From: Pseudomonadota bacterium
Lineage (GTDB): Bacteria > Pseudomonadota > Gammaproteobacteria > Enterobacterales > Enterobacteriaceae
Direction of reading: 5' to 3'
Assembly: GCA_023454395.1 (NCBI GenBank)
Contig: JAEYFY010000027.1
Location: forward strand, 1-6,362
DNA length: 6,362 bases
The stretch's first letter is position 1. Each line of letters opens with the position of its first letter. This document shows positions 1-6,362 of this stretch, in pieces. Below the pieces are notes generated by a model. That model searched no databases and was not told where the DNA came from. It was given only the letters and a program-made list of their open reading frames with translations. The translations under genes were made by a program, and so were the position numbers.

Positions 1-14
1 GGTAACAATTAAAC
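1..14 (+). promoter_or_regulatory. rcsB leader with probable ribosome binding site
   Basis: This short stretch directly precedes the rcsB ATG. The GGTAA at 1-5 lies about 9 bases before the start and could be part of a Shine-Dalgarno sequence cut by the window edge. TAA triplets at 3-5 and 10-12 are possible stop codons of an upstream gene. In Enterobacterales that gene is rcsD, the phosphotransfer protein that normally precedes rcsB in an operon. Too little sequence is present to say which triplet, if either, ends rcsD. Confidence 0.4.
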
Positions 15-671
15 ATGAATAACCTTAATATTATTATTGCCGATGATCACCCAATCGTTTTATTCGGTATTCGTAAATCTTTAGAACAAATTGAATGGGT
101 CAATGTTGTAGGTGAATTTGAAGATTCGACTTCACTTATCAATAACTTACCTAAGTTAAATGTAGATGCTTTAATTACTGACTTATCTATGCCTGGCGAT
201 AAGTATGGTGATGGTATTACACTCATTAAGTACATTAAAAGACATTATCCTAATTTGTCGATTATTGTACTCACAATGAATAACAACCCAGCTATTTTGA
301 GCGCTGTTCTTGATCTTGAAATTGAAGGTATTGTGCTTAAGCAAGGTGCTCCGACTGATCTACCAAAAGCATTGGCTGCGCTACAAAAAGGTAAGAAATT
401 TATGCCTGAAAGCGTTGCGAAGCTACTTGAGAAAGTAAATGCAAATGGTTATGGCGATAAACGTTTATCACCAAAAGAAAGTGAAGTGCTGAGATTATTT
501 GCGGAAGGCTTTCTTGTAACCGAAATCGCGAAAAAACTTAATCGTAGTATTAAAACGATTAGTAGTCAGAAAAAATCAGCCATGATGAAATTAGGTGTCG
601 ATAACGATATCGCATTACTTAATTACTTGTCATCAGTGACTATTGATAAGGAAATTAACGGACCGGATTAA
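15..671 (+). CDS. rcsB: Response regulator transcription factor RcsB
   Basis: RcsB is the DNA-binding response regulator at the end of the Rcs envelope-stress phosphorelay. It acts in the cytoplasm as a homodimer or with partners such as RcsA, controlling capsule, motility and envelope genes. The 218 residues compare with 216 in E. coli. An N-terminal receiver domain (about 1-125) has the acidic pair Asp10-Asp11, the phospho-acceptor Asp56 in TDLSMPG, Thr87 in LTMN and Lys109 in VLKQG. A LuxR/FixJ-type helix-turn-helix follows (about 149-208), with the family-typical LSPKESEVLRLFAEG and recognition helix around NRSIKTISSQKKSAM. All switch residues are intact, so the protein should be phosphorylatable. 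Only the last ten or so residues differ clearly from E. coli RcsB. The ATG start gives the conserved MNNxNxIIADDHP beginning. An intrinsic terminator lies 38 bases after the stop, and rcsC is convergent beyond it. In Proteus, RcsB is known to repress flhDC and swarming. The identification is very secure. Confidence 0.98.
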   Translation: MNNLNIIIADDHPIVLFGIRKSLEQIEWVNVVGEFEDSTSLINNLPKLNVDALITDLSMPGDKYGDGITLIKYIKRHYPNLSIIVLTMNNNPAILSAVLDLEIEGIVLKQGAPTDLPKALAALQKGKKFMPESVAKLLEKVNANGYGDKRLSPKESEVLRLFAEGFLVTEIAKKLNRSIKTISSQKKSAMMKLGVDNDIALLNYLSSVTIDKEINGPD

Positions 672-709
672 TTTCACCGTTGTTACCTTAGCCGCACCGA
701 TAAAATCAG

Positions 710-745
710 GAAGCTCATCCCTTTGTGGGAGCTTCTCTGCTTTTT
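710..745 (+). terminator. Intrinsic terminator of rcsB
   Basis: GAAGCTC (710-716) pairs perfectly with GAGCTTC (729-735). An alternative fold pairs GAAGC/GCTTC and TCCC/GGGA around a five-base loop, with a three-base bulge. A five-T run follows at 741-745. The hairpin sits 38 bases past the rcsB stop, as expected for the end of the rcsD-rcsB transcript. The T-run is separated from the stem by five mixed bases, so efficiency may be moderate. Confidence 0.72.
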
Positions 746-920
746 AGCCTTTGCTCTTTATTCCCACTCTCTTTAGGCTTGCCTTTCTCTTTCTTCGCCA
801 ATATTTCTTGTTCACAAGCACCTTATAAGCTGCATGGCTTTTAATTCATCCCTTTTATCCCTTTCCTCGTTTTTTCGCTTACAGGCTGTTACAAAGACTT
901 TCTTCCCCCCTTTTTCATCT
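738..920 (+). promoter_or_regulatory. C-rich, G-poor tract, candidate Rho-loading region
   Basis: No gene is supported in the gap 672-1078. The strand downstream of rcsB is pyrimidine-rich here: a hand count of 741-920 gives about 53 C against 18 G, including a run of six C at 905-910. Long unstructured C>G stretches after a stop codon are the recognised hallmark of Rho utilisation sites. The inference is that transcripts escaping the intrinsic terminator at 710-745 would be caught by Rho before running antisense into rcsC. Open reading frames here are short, lack Shine-Dalgarno sequences and look composition-driven. The Rho role is not proven by sequence. Confidence 0.3.
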
Positions 921-945
921 GTTTGTCTTATTTGTTTGTCTTATT
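920..945 (+). repeat. Perfect 13-bp tandem duplication
   Basis: The unit TGTTTGTCTTATT occurs at 920-932 and is repeated exactly and immediately at 933-945. It lies in the non-coding gap between the convergent rcsB and rcsC genes. The likeliest origin is a slippage or small duplication event; no function is evident. Confidence 0.85.
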
Positions 946-1017
946 ATGGCTGTGCTTTATTTCATTTTATCTATCAAAATGCTTTGTGATTGCATTATGT
1001 TTGCCTTATTGGGGCTT

Positions 1018-1057
1018 TAAACAAACAAAGACTAATAAATTAGTCTTTGTTTGTTTA
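1018..1057 (-). terminator. Perfect AT-rich hairpin, candidate rcsC terminator
   Basis: The arm 1018-1034 (TAAACAAACAAAGACTA) is perfectly complementary to 1041-1057, giving a 17-bp stem and a six-base loop (ATAAAT). On the minus strand it begins 21 bases after the rcsC stop, where a terminator is expected. Because it is a near-perfect palindrome, both strands place a U-rich arm (UUUGUUUGUUUA) on the 3' side, so it could act in either direction. Unlike classical terminators the stem has only four G-C pairs and no separate U-run. It may instead be a 3'-end stabilising hairpin or act together with another termination mechanism. Confidence 0.55.
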
Positions 1058-1078
1058 CTCGTGTTATCCGTTCTGGAA

Positions 1079-3913
1079 TTATTCTTTTGGAATATACTTC
1101 ACCAGCACTTCTCTTAAAATAGAGAGCGAAACAGGTTTAGATACACAATCATTCATTCCTGCATCAATGCAACGTTGTTTCTCTTCTGCAATCGCATTCG
1201 CCGTCACACCTATCACCGGCATATTACTGCCCATTTCTCTTATATGTGTTGCCAGCTGATAACCATTCATGTTTGGCATATTGACATCCGTCAGAACGAT
1301 ATCAACATGGTTTTTAGCTAAATACGTTAATGCGTCACAGCCATCTTCTGCTGTTGCTGTATTAAAGCCGATTTTTTTCAGTTGATCGGTCAACAATAAG
1401 CGGTTGATGGGGTGATCATCGACAATAAGAACCGTCAAGGTTTGTAAGTGGCAATCCGTATCTTGCGCCACCATTTCCACACAATTTGCTTCAACTTTAG
1501 TTTGAGGCAATTGCAGTATTATTTTTGTTAACTCGTTTAGTTTATAAGTACTGCAAACCCATGCGTTTTCAGCGATTTTCTTCGACGGCTCCAAATAATG
1601 CTCATTGATCCTAATAAATTGGCAGTTATCTTTTCTGGGCACATCGTAATCTGTGATAATAAAATCGGTTGAAGATAACACCACTTCTTCAGTCAGTAAT
1701 TCACAACTCAAACCAAAATAACGAAGGTATCGAACAATAAAACCTTCTAAATAAAGATTTTTAATATCAATAAAGCAGCGAACATTATTTTCTTTATAAA
1801 TATTGCGTTTAAAAGAAGGCTCTATTTCGTCTAGGGCGCCATAAAGAGGGATACGAACCGTAAAGCGGCTACCAATATTCTCTTGGGAAACAACGCTAAT
1901 ATCCCCATCCATTAAGTTGATCAGCTTTTCACAAATAGCTAAACCTAATCCGGTTCCTTCTGATGCACTTTCTGTATTTTGAGATACTTGGAAGAAAGGT
2001 TCAAAAAGCTCATGCAATGCTTTGTCGCTGATCCCTCGACCTGTATCGTGAATATCAAAATAGAGATAATAATCATCTTTATAAAGATGCAAAGTAATAC
2101 ATCCCGTCGTGGTGAACTTAATACTGTTATTCAATAGATTAGAGATAACTTGTTGCACACGAACAGGATCACTATTTACAATTTTAGGTACATCAGGTTC
2201 GATAAAACAGTAAATAGCTAAGTCTTTTTTCGCAATCAACGGTAAATAGTTAGAGATAACAAAAGAGAGCACTTGGCGACAATTAAATGGCTTAATATCA
2301 ATTTTTAATTGTTTAGATTCAATTTTCGAGAAATCGAGGATATCGCTAATAATTTTTAGTAATAACGATGAGGAGTTATCCATCGTTTTTAATAATCGAG
2401 CAGTATCGTCGCTTTGTGTAAGAGATTGTAATAACTCTAAATTACCAATAATGCCATAAAGTGGCGTTCGTAATTCATGGCTAACCGTTGCCAAGAACAT
2501 CGATTTAGCTTGGTTAGCTTGCTCTGCAGCTGTCGCCATATTTTGTAATGAGCGCTCCATTTTAACCCGTGCGCTAATATCCACTAAAACACAGATAGCC
2601 ACATCTTCATTTTGATAACGTGAATTAACAAAGCTTATTTGTAGATGATTACGATTGTTGGTCACAACATCGACCATATTGCTACTTTTTTCAGCAATAA
2701 TAGAGAGGATATTTTGTTTATCGCTATGACTAAGTAAACGAAAATAGTTATGTGCAAGTTCGTTACTTAAAATAATCATACCATCACGTATTCTAAGAAT
2801 ACTGATCCCAACTGGCGCTGATGCCACAATCTTATGATTAAACTGCTCGTGCTCTTCTAGACGAGAAGCATTATTTTCAGCTGGGGAGAATATTTTTCTC
2901 TCAAATATCCATACAAAGATAAAAATCATAATGGCTGAAATAATATTTAAGATCAGCGCATTAAAAATCGTGAATTTAAATTCATTTAAAATTTGTTTGA
3001 GTGGTAATGAATACACCACACTAAAGGATGAAGGCAATAATTTACGCTTAGCAACTAAGTCACTAAAATCTTCATCAAAACCAAAATAAGGGGCGCTAAC
3101 ATCAGGGACTTGTTTAACTGTATGATAGTTATTTTCTGCAGGATAGCTTAAAACCGTGGTATTTCGACTATTAAGAAGATGAATTGAAATCACTCTGTCT
3201 TTAGCTGGAGAAAAATATTCAAGACGGATAGCCCTTTCAATACCAATCAGACCAATAAATTTACCTGATGCATAAACTGGCGACATAACATATAAAATGC
3301 CACTATCCCCTTTGGCATCTGGCACTATCCAATATTGATTTACTTCTTTGCCTTGCGCGCGTTGATTAATATAATTACGCGTGTTCTCGTAAACCATTTT
3401 CTTTAGCATTTCAGTATCAACAGGCGACGCTCGTAAAGGAAAGTTAATCATACACATGCTATGAGAACCGACCATAAAGACTTGGTTTATCCCTTGCAGC
3501 GCAGGAGTGTTATCTTTCCAATAATATAAGATGCTGTTAAATGAGCGAAAATAGTTGTTCGTTTGTCCTTTAAATAATTCACAATCCGCAGTGTCATTCA
3601 GTTTATGAAGTGAAAAAGGACCTTCATAAAATAATGAATTTTTCATCCCCGGATTTAAATTGATCTGTTCTTGATGTCGTTCTGCGAGGTATTGTAAATC
3701 ACGAATGGTGCCAGAGGTTTGCCTAAAGAAGCCAAGGAGATTGGTGTAGTTATTACTATACTCTTGCCGAATATCTGACTTAGTATCATTGAAAATATTG
3801 ATGAGGTAAAACATGGTTAGCAATGCACCCATCGCCCACAACATAATACCTAATATGCGAAAAAGGTAGCGGGAAATTTTTAACGATGTTTTAAAGGACG
3901 AGAGATATCTCAA
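1079..3913 (-). CDS. rcsC: Hybrid sensor histidine kinase RcsC
   Basis: RcsC is the inner-membrane hybrid kinase/phosphatase of the Rcs phosphorelay, signalling through RcsD to RcsB. It has 944 residues, against about 949 in E. coli. Domains in order: transmembrane helix at about 18-41; periplasmic region at about 42-313; second transmembrane helix at about 314-337; PAS-like linker at about 352-450; HisKA domain with phospho-accepting His479 in ATVSHELRTP; ATPase domain with N-box (N592-N596), DTGRGI (623-628), FEPF (637-640) and GTGLGLAI (653-660); the RcsC-specific alpha-beta-loop domain at about 705-800; and a C-terminal receiver with Asp832/Asp833, phospho-acceptor Asp876 in LTDVNMP, Thr904 and Lys926. 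All catalytic motifs are intact. The periplasmic and alpha-beta-loop regions appear most divergent from E. coli, the kinase and receiver least. The start is TTG, set by an in-frame TAG four codons upstream, a Shine-Dalgarno-like AGGGTGG and an N-terminus (MRYLSSFKTSLK) resembling that of E. coli RcsC. It converges on rcsB and has its own promoter. Confidence 0.98.
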   Translation of the reverse strand: MRYLSSFKTSLKISRYLFRILGIMLWAMGALLTMFYLINIFNDTKSDIRQEYSNNYTNLLGFFRQTSGTIRDLQYLAERHQEQINLNPGMKNSLFYEGPFSLHKLNDTADCELFKGQTNNYFRSFNSILYYWKDNTPALQGINQVFMVGSHSMCMINFPLRASPVDTEMLKKMVYENTRNYINQRAQGKEVNQYWIVPDAKGDSGILYVMSPVYASGKFIGLIGIERAIRLEYFSPAKDRVISIHLLNSRNTTVLSYPAENNYHTVKQVPDVSAPYFGFDEDFSDLVAKRKLLPSSFSVVYSLPLKQILNEFKFTIFNALILNIISAIMIFIFVWIFERKIFSPAENNASRLEEHEQFNHKIVASAPVGISILRIRDGMIILSNELAHNYFRLLSHSDKQNILSIIAEKSSNMVDVVTNNRNHLQISFVNSRYQNEDVAICVLVDISARVKMERSLQNMATAAEQANQAKSMFLATVSHELRTPLYGIIGNLELLQSLTQSDDTARLLKTMDNSSSLLLKIISDILDFSKIESKQLKIDIKPFNCRQVLSFVISNYLPLIAKKDLAIYCFIEPDVPKIVNSDPVRVQQVISNLLNNSIKFTTTGCITLHLYKDDYYLYFDIHDTGRGISDKALHELFEPFFQVSQNTESASEGTGLGLAICEKLINLMDGDISVVSQENIGSRFTVRIPLYGALDEIEPSFKRNIYKENNVRCFIDIKNLYLEGFIVRYLRYFGLSCELLTEEVVLSSTDFIITDYDVPRKDNCQFIRINEHYLEPSKKIAENAWVCSTYKLNELTKIILQLPQTKVEANCVEMVAQDTDCHLQTLTVLIVDDHPINRLLLTDQLKKIGFNTATAEDGCDALTYLAKNHVDIVLTDVNMPNMNGYQLATHIREMGSNMPVIGVTANAIAEEKQRCIDAGMNDCVSKPVSLSILREVLVKYIPKE

Positions 3914-3917
3914 ACAA

Positions 3918-3924
3918 CCACCCT
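3918..3924 (-). promoter_or_regulatory. rcsC ribosome binding site ahead of a TTG start
   Basis: On the minus strand AGGGTGG ends four bases before the TTG start at 3913-3911, and its AGGG core ends seven bases before it. The in-frame TAG at 3925-3923 overlaps this motif, so translation cannot begin further upstream. The next in-frame methionine is inside the first membrane helix. The site therefore fixes TTG as the start. Confidence 0.75.
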
Positions 3925-3958
3925 AATCAATATTCCTACCGCACTAGAAACTTATTCT

Positions 3959-3987
3959 ATTCTAGCAGAAGTTACCGTATGTCTGAA
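3959..3987 (-). promoter_or_regulatory. Sigma-70 type promoter of rcsC
   Basis: On the minus strand a -35 element TTCAGA (3987-3982, four of six consensus matches) is followed after exactly 17 bases by a -10 element TAGAAT (3964-3959, five of six). TG one base upstream of the -10 makes it an extended -10. A second TAGAAT overlaps at 3959-3954. Transcription would start near 3952, giving a leader of about 40 bases. This fits independent transcription of rcsC after the gyrA terminator. Confidence 0.68.
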
Positions 3988-3991
3988 TGAT

Positions 3992-4027
3992 ATGATCTTT
4001 ATCATCAGGATAATTATTTCTGATGAT
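3992..4027. repeat. Overlapping dyads upstream of the rcsC promoter
   Basis: A perfect 8-bp inverted repeat, ATCATCAG (4001-4008) and CTGATGAT (4020-4027), flanks an 11-base AT-rich spacer. It overlaps a second dyad at 3992-4005, where ATGAT and ATCAT flank CTTT. Both lie just upstream of the rcsC -35 element, where an activator or repressor could bind. No known operator is matched convincingly, so a regulatory role is inferred from position and symmetry only. Confidence 0.45.
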
Positions 4028-4045
4028 GCGCTGATCCTACCTCAT

Positions 4046-4073
4046 AAAAAAAGCAGGCAATTATGCCTGCTTT
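4046..4073 (-). terminator. Strong intrinsic terminator of gyrA
   Basis: GCAGGCA (4053-4059) pairs perfectly with TGCCTGC (4064-4070) around a four-base loop, and flanking A-T pairs extend the stem. In the minus-strand transcript a run of seven U (complement of 4046-4052) follows directly. It lies about 35 bases beyond the gyrA stop. This is a textbook intrinsic terminator that should separate gyrA transcription from rcsC. Confidence 0.92.
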
Positions 4074-4105
4074 CATTTATTTATACATCACAATAATGAT
4101 AAATA

Positions 4106-6362
4106 CTATTCTTCGTCCGCATCATCTGCTAAATCTGGATCTGGCGCTTCCGATGACTCTTCGTTAATAACCTCATTAACTTCATCATCATCTAATGCAT
4201 CGTCTTCATCTTCAACACGTTGCAAGCCAACAACCAATTCACCTTCTGTTGTACGAATTAAGGTAACACCTTGTGTATTACGTCCAACAATGCTGACTTC
4301 TGAAACTCGTGTACGAACTAACGTACCCGCATTCGTGATCATCATAATCTGGTCAGTTTCTTCAACTTGAATTGCGCCAACAACTTTACCGTTACGCTCA
4401 CTGACTTTAATGGAGATAACGCCTTGTGTTGCACGATTCTTCGTTGGATATTCGCTTTGAGCAGTACGTTTACCATAACCATTTTCAGTAACAGTTAAGA
4501 TATCACCATCACCGCGAGGAATAATAAGTGAAACCACTTTATCGTCATCGCTGAGTTTCATACCACGAACACCTGTCGCAGTACGACCCATTGGGCGAAC
4601 ACAATCTTCTGCAAAGCGAACCACTTTACCATCCGCAGAGAACAACATAACTTCGTTAGTGCTATCGGTTAAATCAACACCGATTAACTCATCGCCTTCA
4701 TTTAAATTAACGGCAATGATACCTGCACTACGAGGACGGCTGAAATCTTGCAGAGGTGTTTTCTTCACAGTTCCGCTTGCGGTTGCCATAAAGACAAACT
4801 TACCTTCTTCATACTCTCTTACTGGCAAAATAGCGGTAATACGTTCATTTTGCTCAAGAGGTAATAAGTTGATAATTGGACGACCACGAGCGCCGCGACT
4901 TGCTTCTGGTAACTGGTAAACTTTCATCCAGTAGAGACGACCACGGCTTGAGAAGCATAAAATCGTGTCATGAGTGTTAGCCACCAATAGACGATCGATA
5001 AAGTCTTCTTCTTTAATTCTTGCTGCTGATTTACCTTTACCGCCACGACGCTGTGCTTCGTAATCAGTAAGTGGCTGATATTTAACGTAACCTTGATGAG
5101 AAAGTGTCACAACAACATTTTCTTCATTGATCAAGTCTTCGATATTAATATCTGCTGTATTTTCAGTGATCTCAGTACGACGAGGATCGTTATATTGATC
5201 TTTAATCGCATTTAGCTCTTCACGAATGACTTCCATCAGACGCTCAGGGCTTCTTAAGATATGCAATAGCTCAGCAATTTGGAGTAATAACTCACGATAT
5301 TCATCTAACAGTTTTTCATGTTCAAGACCTGTCAGTTTCTGCAAGCGCAGATCCAAAATAGCTTGAGCTTGTTGCTCTGTTAGATAGTACTTACCGTCAT
5401 GCACGCCATATTGTGGCTCTAACCATTCAGGACGAGCAACATTGCTGTCGCCAGCACGCTCTAACATGGTAGAAACGCTACCTAAATCCCAAGGTTGTGC
5501 AATTAACGCCGCTTTTGCTTCTGCTGGATTTGGTGCTTGACGGATCATTTCAATAACTGGGTCAATGTTCGCCAAAGCAACAGCCAGTGCTTCTAAGATA
5601 TGCGCGCGGTCGCGTGCTTTGCGTAATTCGTAAATCGTACGACGAGTAACAACTTCACGACGATGACGAATAAAGGCAGAGATAATTTCTTTTAAATTTA
5701 ATAATTTTGGCTGCCCTTGGTGAAGCGCAACCATATTAATACCAAAAGAAACCTGCATCTGTGTTTGTGAGAATAAGTGATTTAATACCACTTCGCCCAC
5801 AGCATCACGTTTGATTTCAACGACAATACGCATACCGTCTTTATCAGACTCGTCACGTAAGCCGCTAATACCTTCAATACGCTTATCTTTAACAAGCTCT
5901 GCAATTTTTTCAATTAAGCGAGCTTTATTCACCTGATAAGGAATTTCTGTCACGATAATCGTTTCGCGACCTGTTTTCTCATCAGTTTCGATATCAGCCT
6001 GAGCACGGATATAGATTTTTCCGCGACCAGTACGGTAAGCATCTAAAATTCCTCTGCGACCATTAATAATAGCGGCAGTCGGGAAATCAGGCCCCGTAAT
6101 ATGTTCCATCAGCTCTTCAATCGTGATGTCTTCGTTATCAACGTAAGCAAGACAGCCGTCGATAACTTCGCCTAGGTTATGTGGAGGAATATTTGTTGCC
6201 ATCCCTACCGCAATCCCTGAAGAACCATTGACTAGCAAGTTTGGAATACGGGTTGGCATTACTGCCGGAATATGTTCTGTTCCATCATAGTTAGGAACAA
6301 AATCAACCGTTTCTTTTTCCAAATCCGCCAGCAGTTCATGGGCGATTTTCGCCATACGAACT
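4106..6362 (-). CDS. gyrA: DNA gyrase subunit A (partial, N-terminus outside window)
   Basis: GyrA is the DNA-breaking and DNA-wrapping subunit of the A2B2 type II topoisomerase that introduces negative supercoils using ATP bound by GyrB. The reading frame is open through the right edge of the window. The first ATG there (6353-6355) corresponds to residue 127 and is not the true start. About 124 residues are missing, including the catalytic Tyr122 and the quinolone-resistance-determining region. Visible parts by full-length numbering: the end of the winged-helix/tower region with DNA-intercalating Ile174 in [11 protein letters not shown], the coiled-coil and C-gate segment ending in [19 protein letters not shown], the GyrA-box QRRGGKG at 561-567, the beta-pinwheel wrapping domain with recurring blades to about 840, and a strongly acidic tail rich in Asp and Glu. 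The inferred full length is about 875 residues, as in E. coli. The stop is TAG, followed by a strong terminator. Quinolone susceptibility cannot be judged from this window. Confidence 0.98.
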   Translation of the reverse strand, partial: VRMAKIAHELLADLEKETVDFVPNYDGTEHIPAVMPTRIPNLLVNGSSGIAVGMATNIPPHNLGEVIDGCLAYVDNEDITIEELMEHITGPDFPTAAIINGRRGILDAYRTGRGKIYIRAQADIETDEKTGRETIIVTEIPYQVNKARLIEKIAELVKDKRIEGISGLRDESDKDGMRIVVEIKRDAVGEVVLNHLFSQTQMQVSFGINMVALHQGQPKLLNLKEIISAFIRHRREVVTRRTIYELRKARDRAHILEALAVALANIDPVIEMIRQAPNPAEAKAALIAQPWDLGSVSTMLERAGDSNVARPEWLEPQYGVHDGKYYLTEQQAQAILDLRLQKLTGLEHEKLLDEYRELLLQIAELLHILRSPERLMEVIREELNAIKDQYNDPRRTEITENTADINIEDLINEENVVVTLSHQGYVKYQPLTDYEAQRRGGKGKSAARIKEEDFIDRLLVANTHDTILCFSSRGRLYWMKVYQLPEASRGARGRPIINLLPLEQNERITAILPVREYEEGKFVFMATASGTVKKTPLQDFSRPRSAGIIAVNLNEGDELIGVDLTDSTNEVMLFSADGKVVRFAEDCVRPMGRTATGVRGMKLSDDDKVVSLIIPRGDGDILTVTENGYGKRTAQSEYPTKNRATQGVISIKVSERNGKVVGAIQVEETDQIMMITNAGTLVRTRVSEVSIVGRNTQGVTLIRTTEGELVVGLQRVEDEDDALDDDEVNEVINEESSEAPDPDLADDADEE

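Noticed and set aside
1..687. GGTAACAA at 1-8 and its reverse complement TTGTTACC at 680-687 flank rcsB
   Set aside because: An 8-bp match at this distance can arise by chance, the flanked gene is a conserved core gene in its normal location, and there are no other signs of mobility.
752..854. A minus-strand frame giving a Lys/Arg-rich peptide of about 33 residues (containing VNKKYWRRKRK), with a neighbouring frame rich in Lys and Glu upstream
   Set aside because: There is no convincing start codon and ribosome site together, the frame is bounded by nearby stops, and the basic composition is expected from the purine-rich strand. I recognise no family; a gene remnant cannot be excluded but is not supported.
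923..1117. A 64-codon plus-strand frame encoding a hydrophobic peptide that could be a small membrane protein
   Set aside because: It starts at TTG with no Shine-Dalgarno sequence, begins inside the tandem repeat, runs through the hairpin and overlaps the rcsC end. Its Leu/Phe/Val richness follows from the T-rich DNA.
1047..1259. A 70-codon plus-strand frame overlapping the 3' end of rcsC
   Set aside because: It is an antisense shadow of the RcsC receiver domain coding sequence, without a ribosome site.
4659..4919. An 86-codon plus-strand frame inside gyrA
   Set aside because: It lies wholly antisense to the conserved GyrA beta-pinwheel coding sequence, with no initiation signal or recognisable domain.
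6353..6355. ATG as a possible true start of a short GyrA
   Set aside because: The reading frame continues upstream to the window edge with codons matching GyrA residues 125-126, so this is an internal methionine and the gene is only cut by the window.

Overview
The window carries a conserved enterobacterial chromosomal block: rcsB (plus strand), then rcsC and the 3' part of gyrA (both minus strand). RcsB and RcsC closely match the Escherichia coli proteins in length and key residues. The DNA is AT-rich for Enterobacterales, which points to a low-GC member of the order, most likely Morganellaceae (Proteus or a relative). The genus is inferred from composition and protein divergence, not proven.

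Layout. Bases 1-14 are the leader just ahead of rcsB, presumably the end of the rcsD-rcsB junction. rcsB fills 15-671 and is followed by an intrinsic terminator (710-745). The gap 672-1078 has no credible gene. It holds that terminator, a long C-rich and G-poor tract, a perfect 13-bp tandem duplication (920-945) and a 17-bp AT-rich hairpin (1018-1057) just beyond the rcsC stop. rcsC (1079-3913, minus) reads toward rcsB, so the two genes converge. The rcsC-gyrA gap (3914-4105) holds a good sigma-70 type rcsC promoter, dyad-symmetric sequences upstream of it and a strong gyrA terminator. gyrA (4106-6362, minus) runs off the right edge. About 124 N-terminal residues are missing, including the catalytic Tyr122 and the quinolone-resistance-determining region.

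Function. RcsC is the membrane hybrid sensor kinase and RcsB the DNA-binding response regulator of the Rcs envelope-stress phosphorelay. Phosphate passes from the RcsC His to the RcsC receiver Asp, then to the RcsD HPt domain (gene expected just left of the window), then to RcsB Asp56. In enterobacteria the relay controls capsule, motility (flhDC) and cell-envelope genes; in Proteus it restrains swarming. GyrA is the DNA-cleaving and DNA-wrapping subunit of gyrase. It is a syntenic neighbour, not part of the relay.

I see no mobile element, CRISPR, tRNA, rRNA or new multigene system. The points worth a second look are small: the termination architecture between the convergent genes, the TTG start of rcsC and the dyads upstream of the rcsC promoter.
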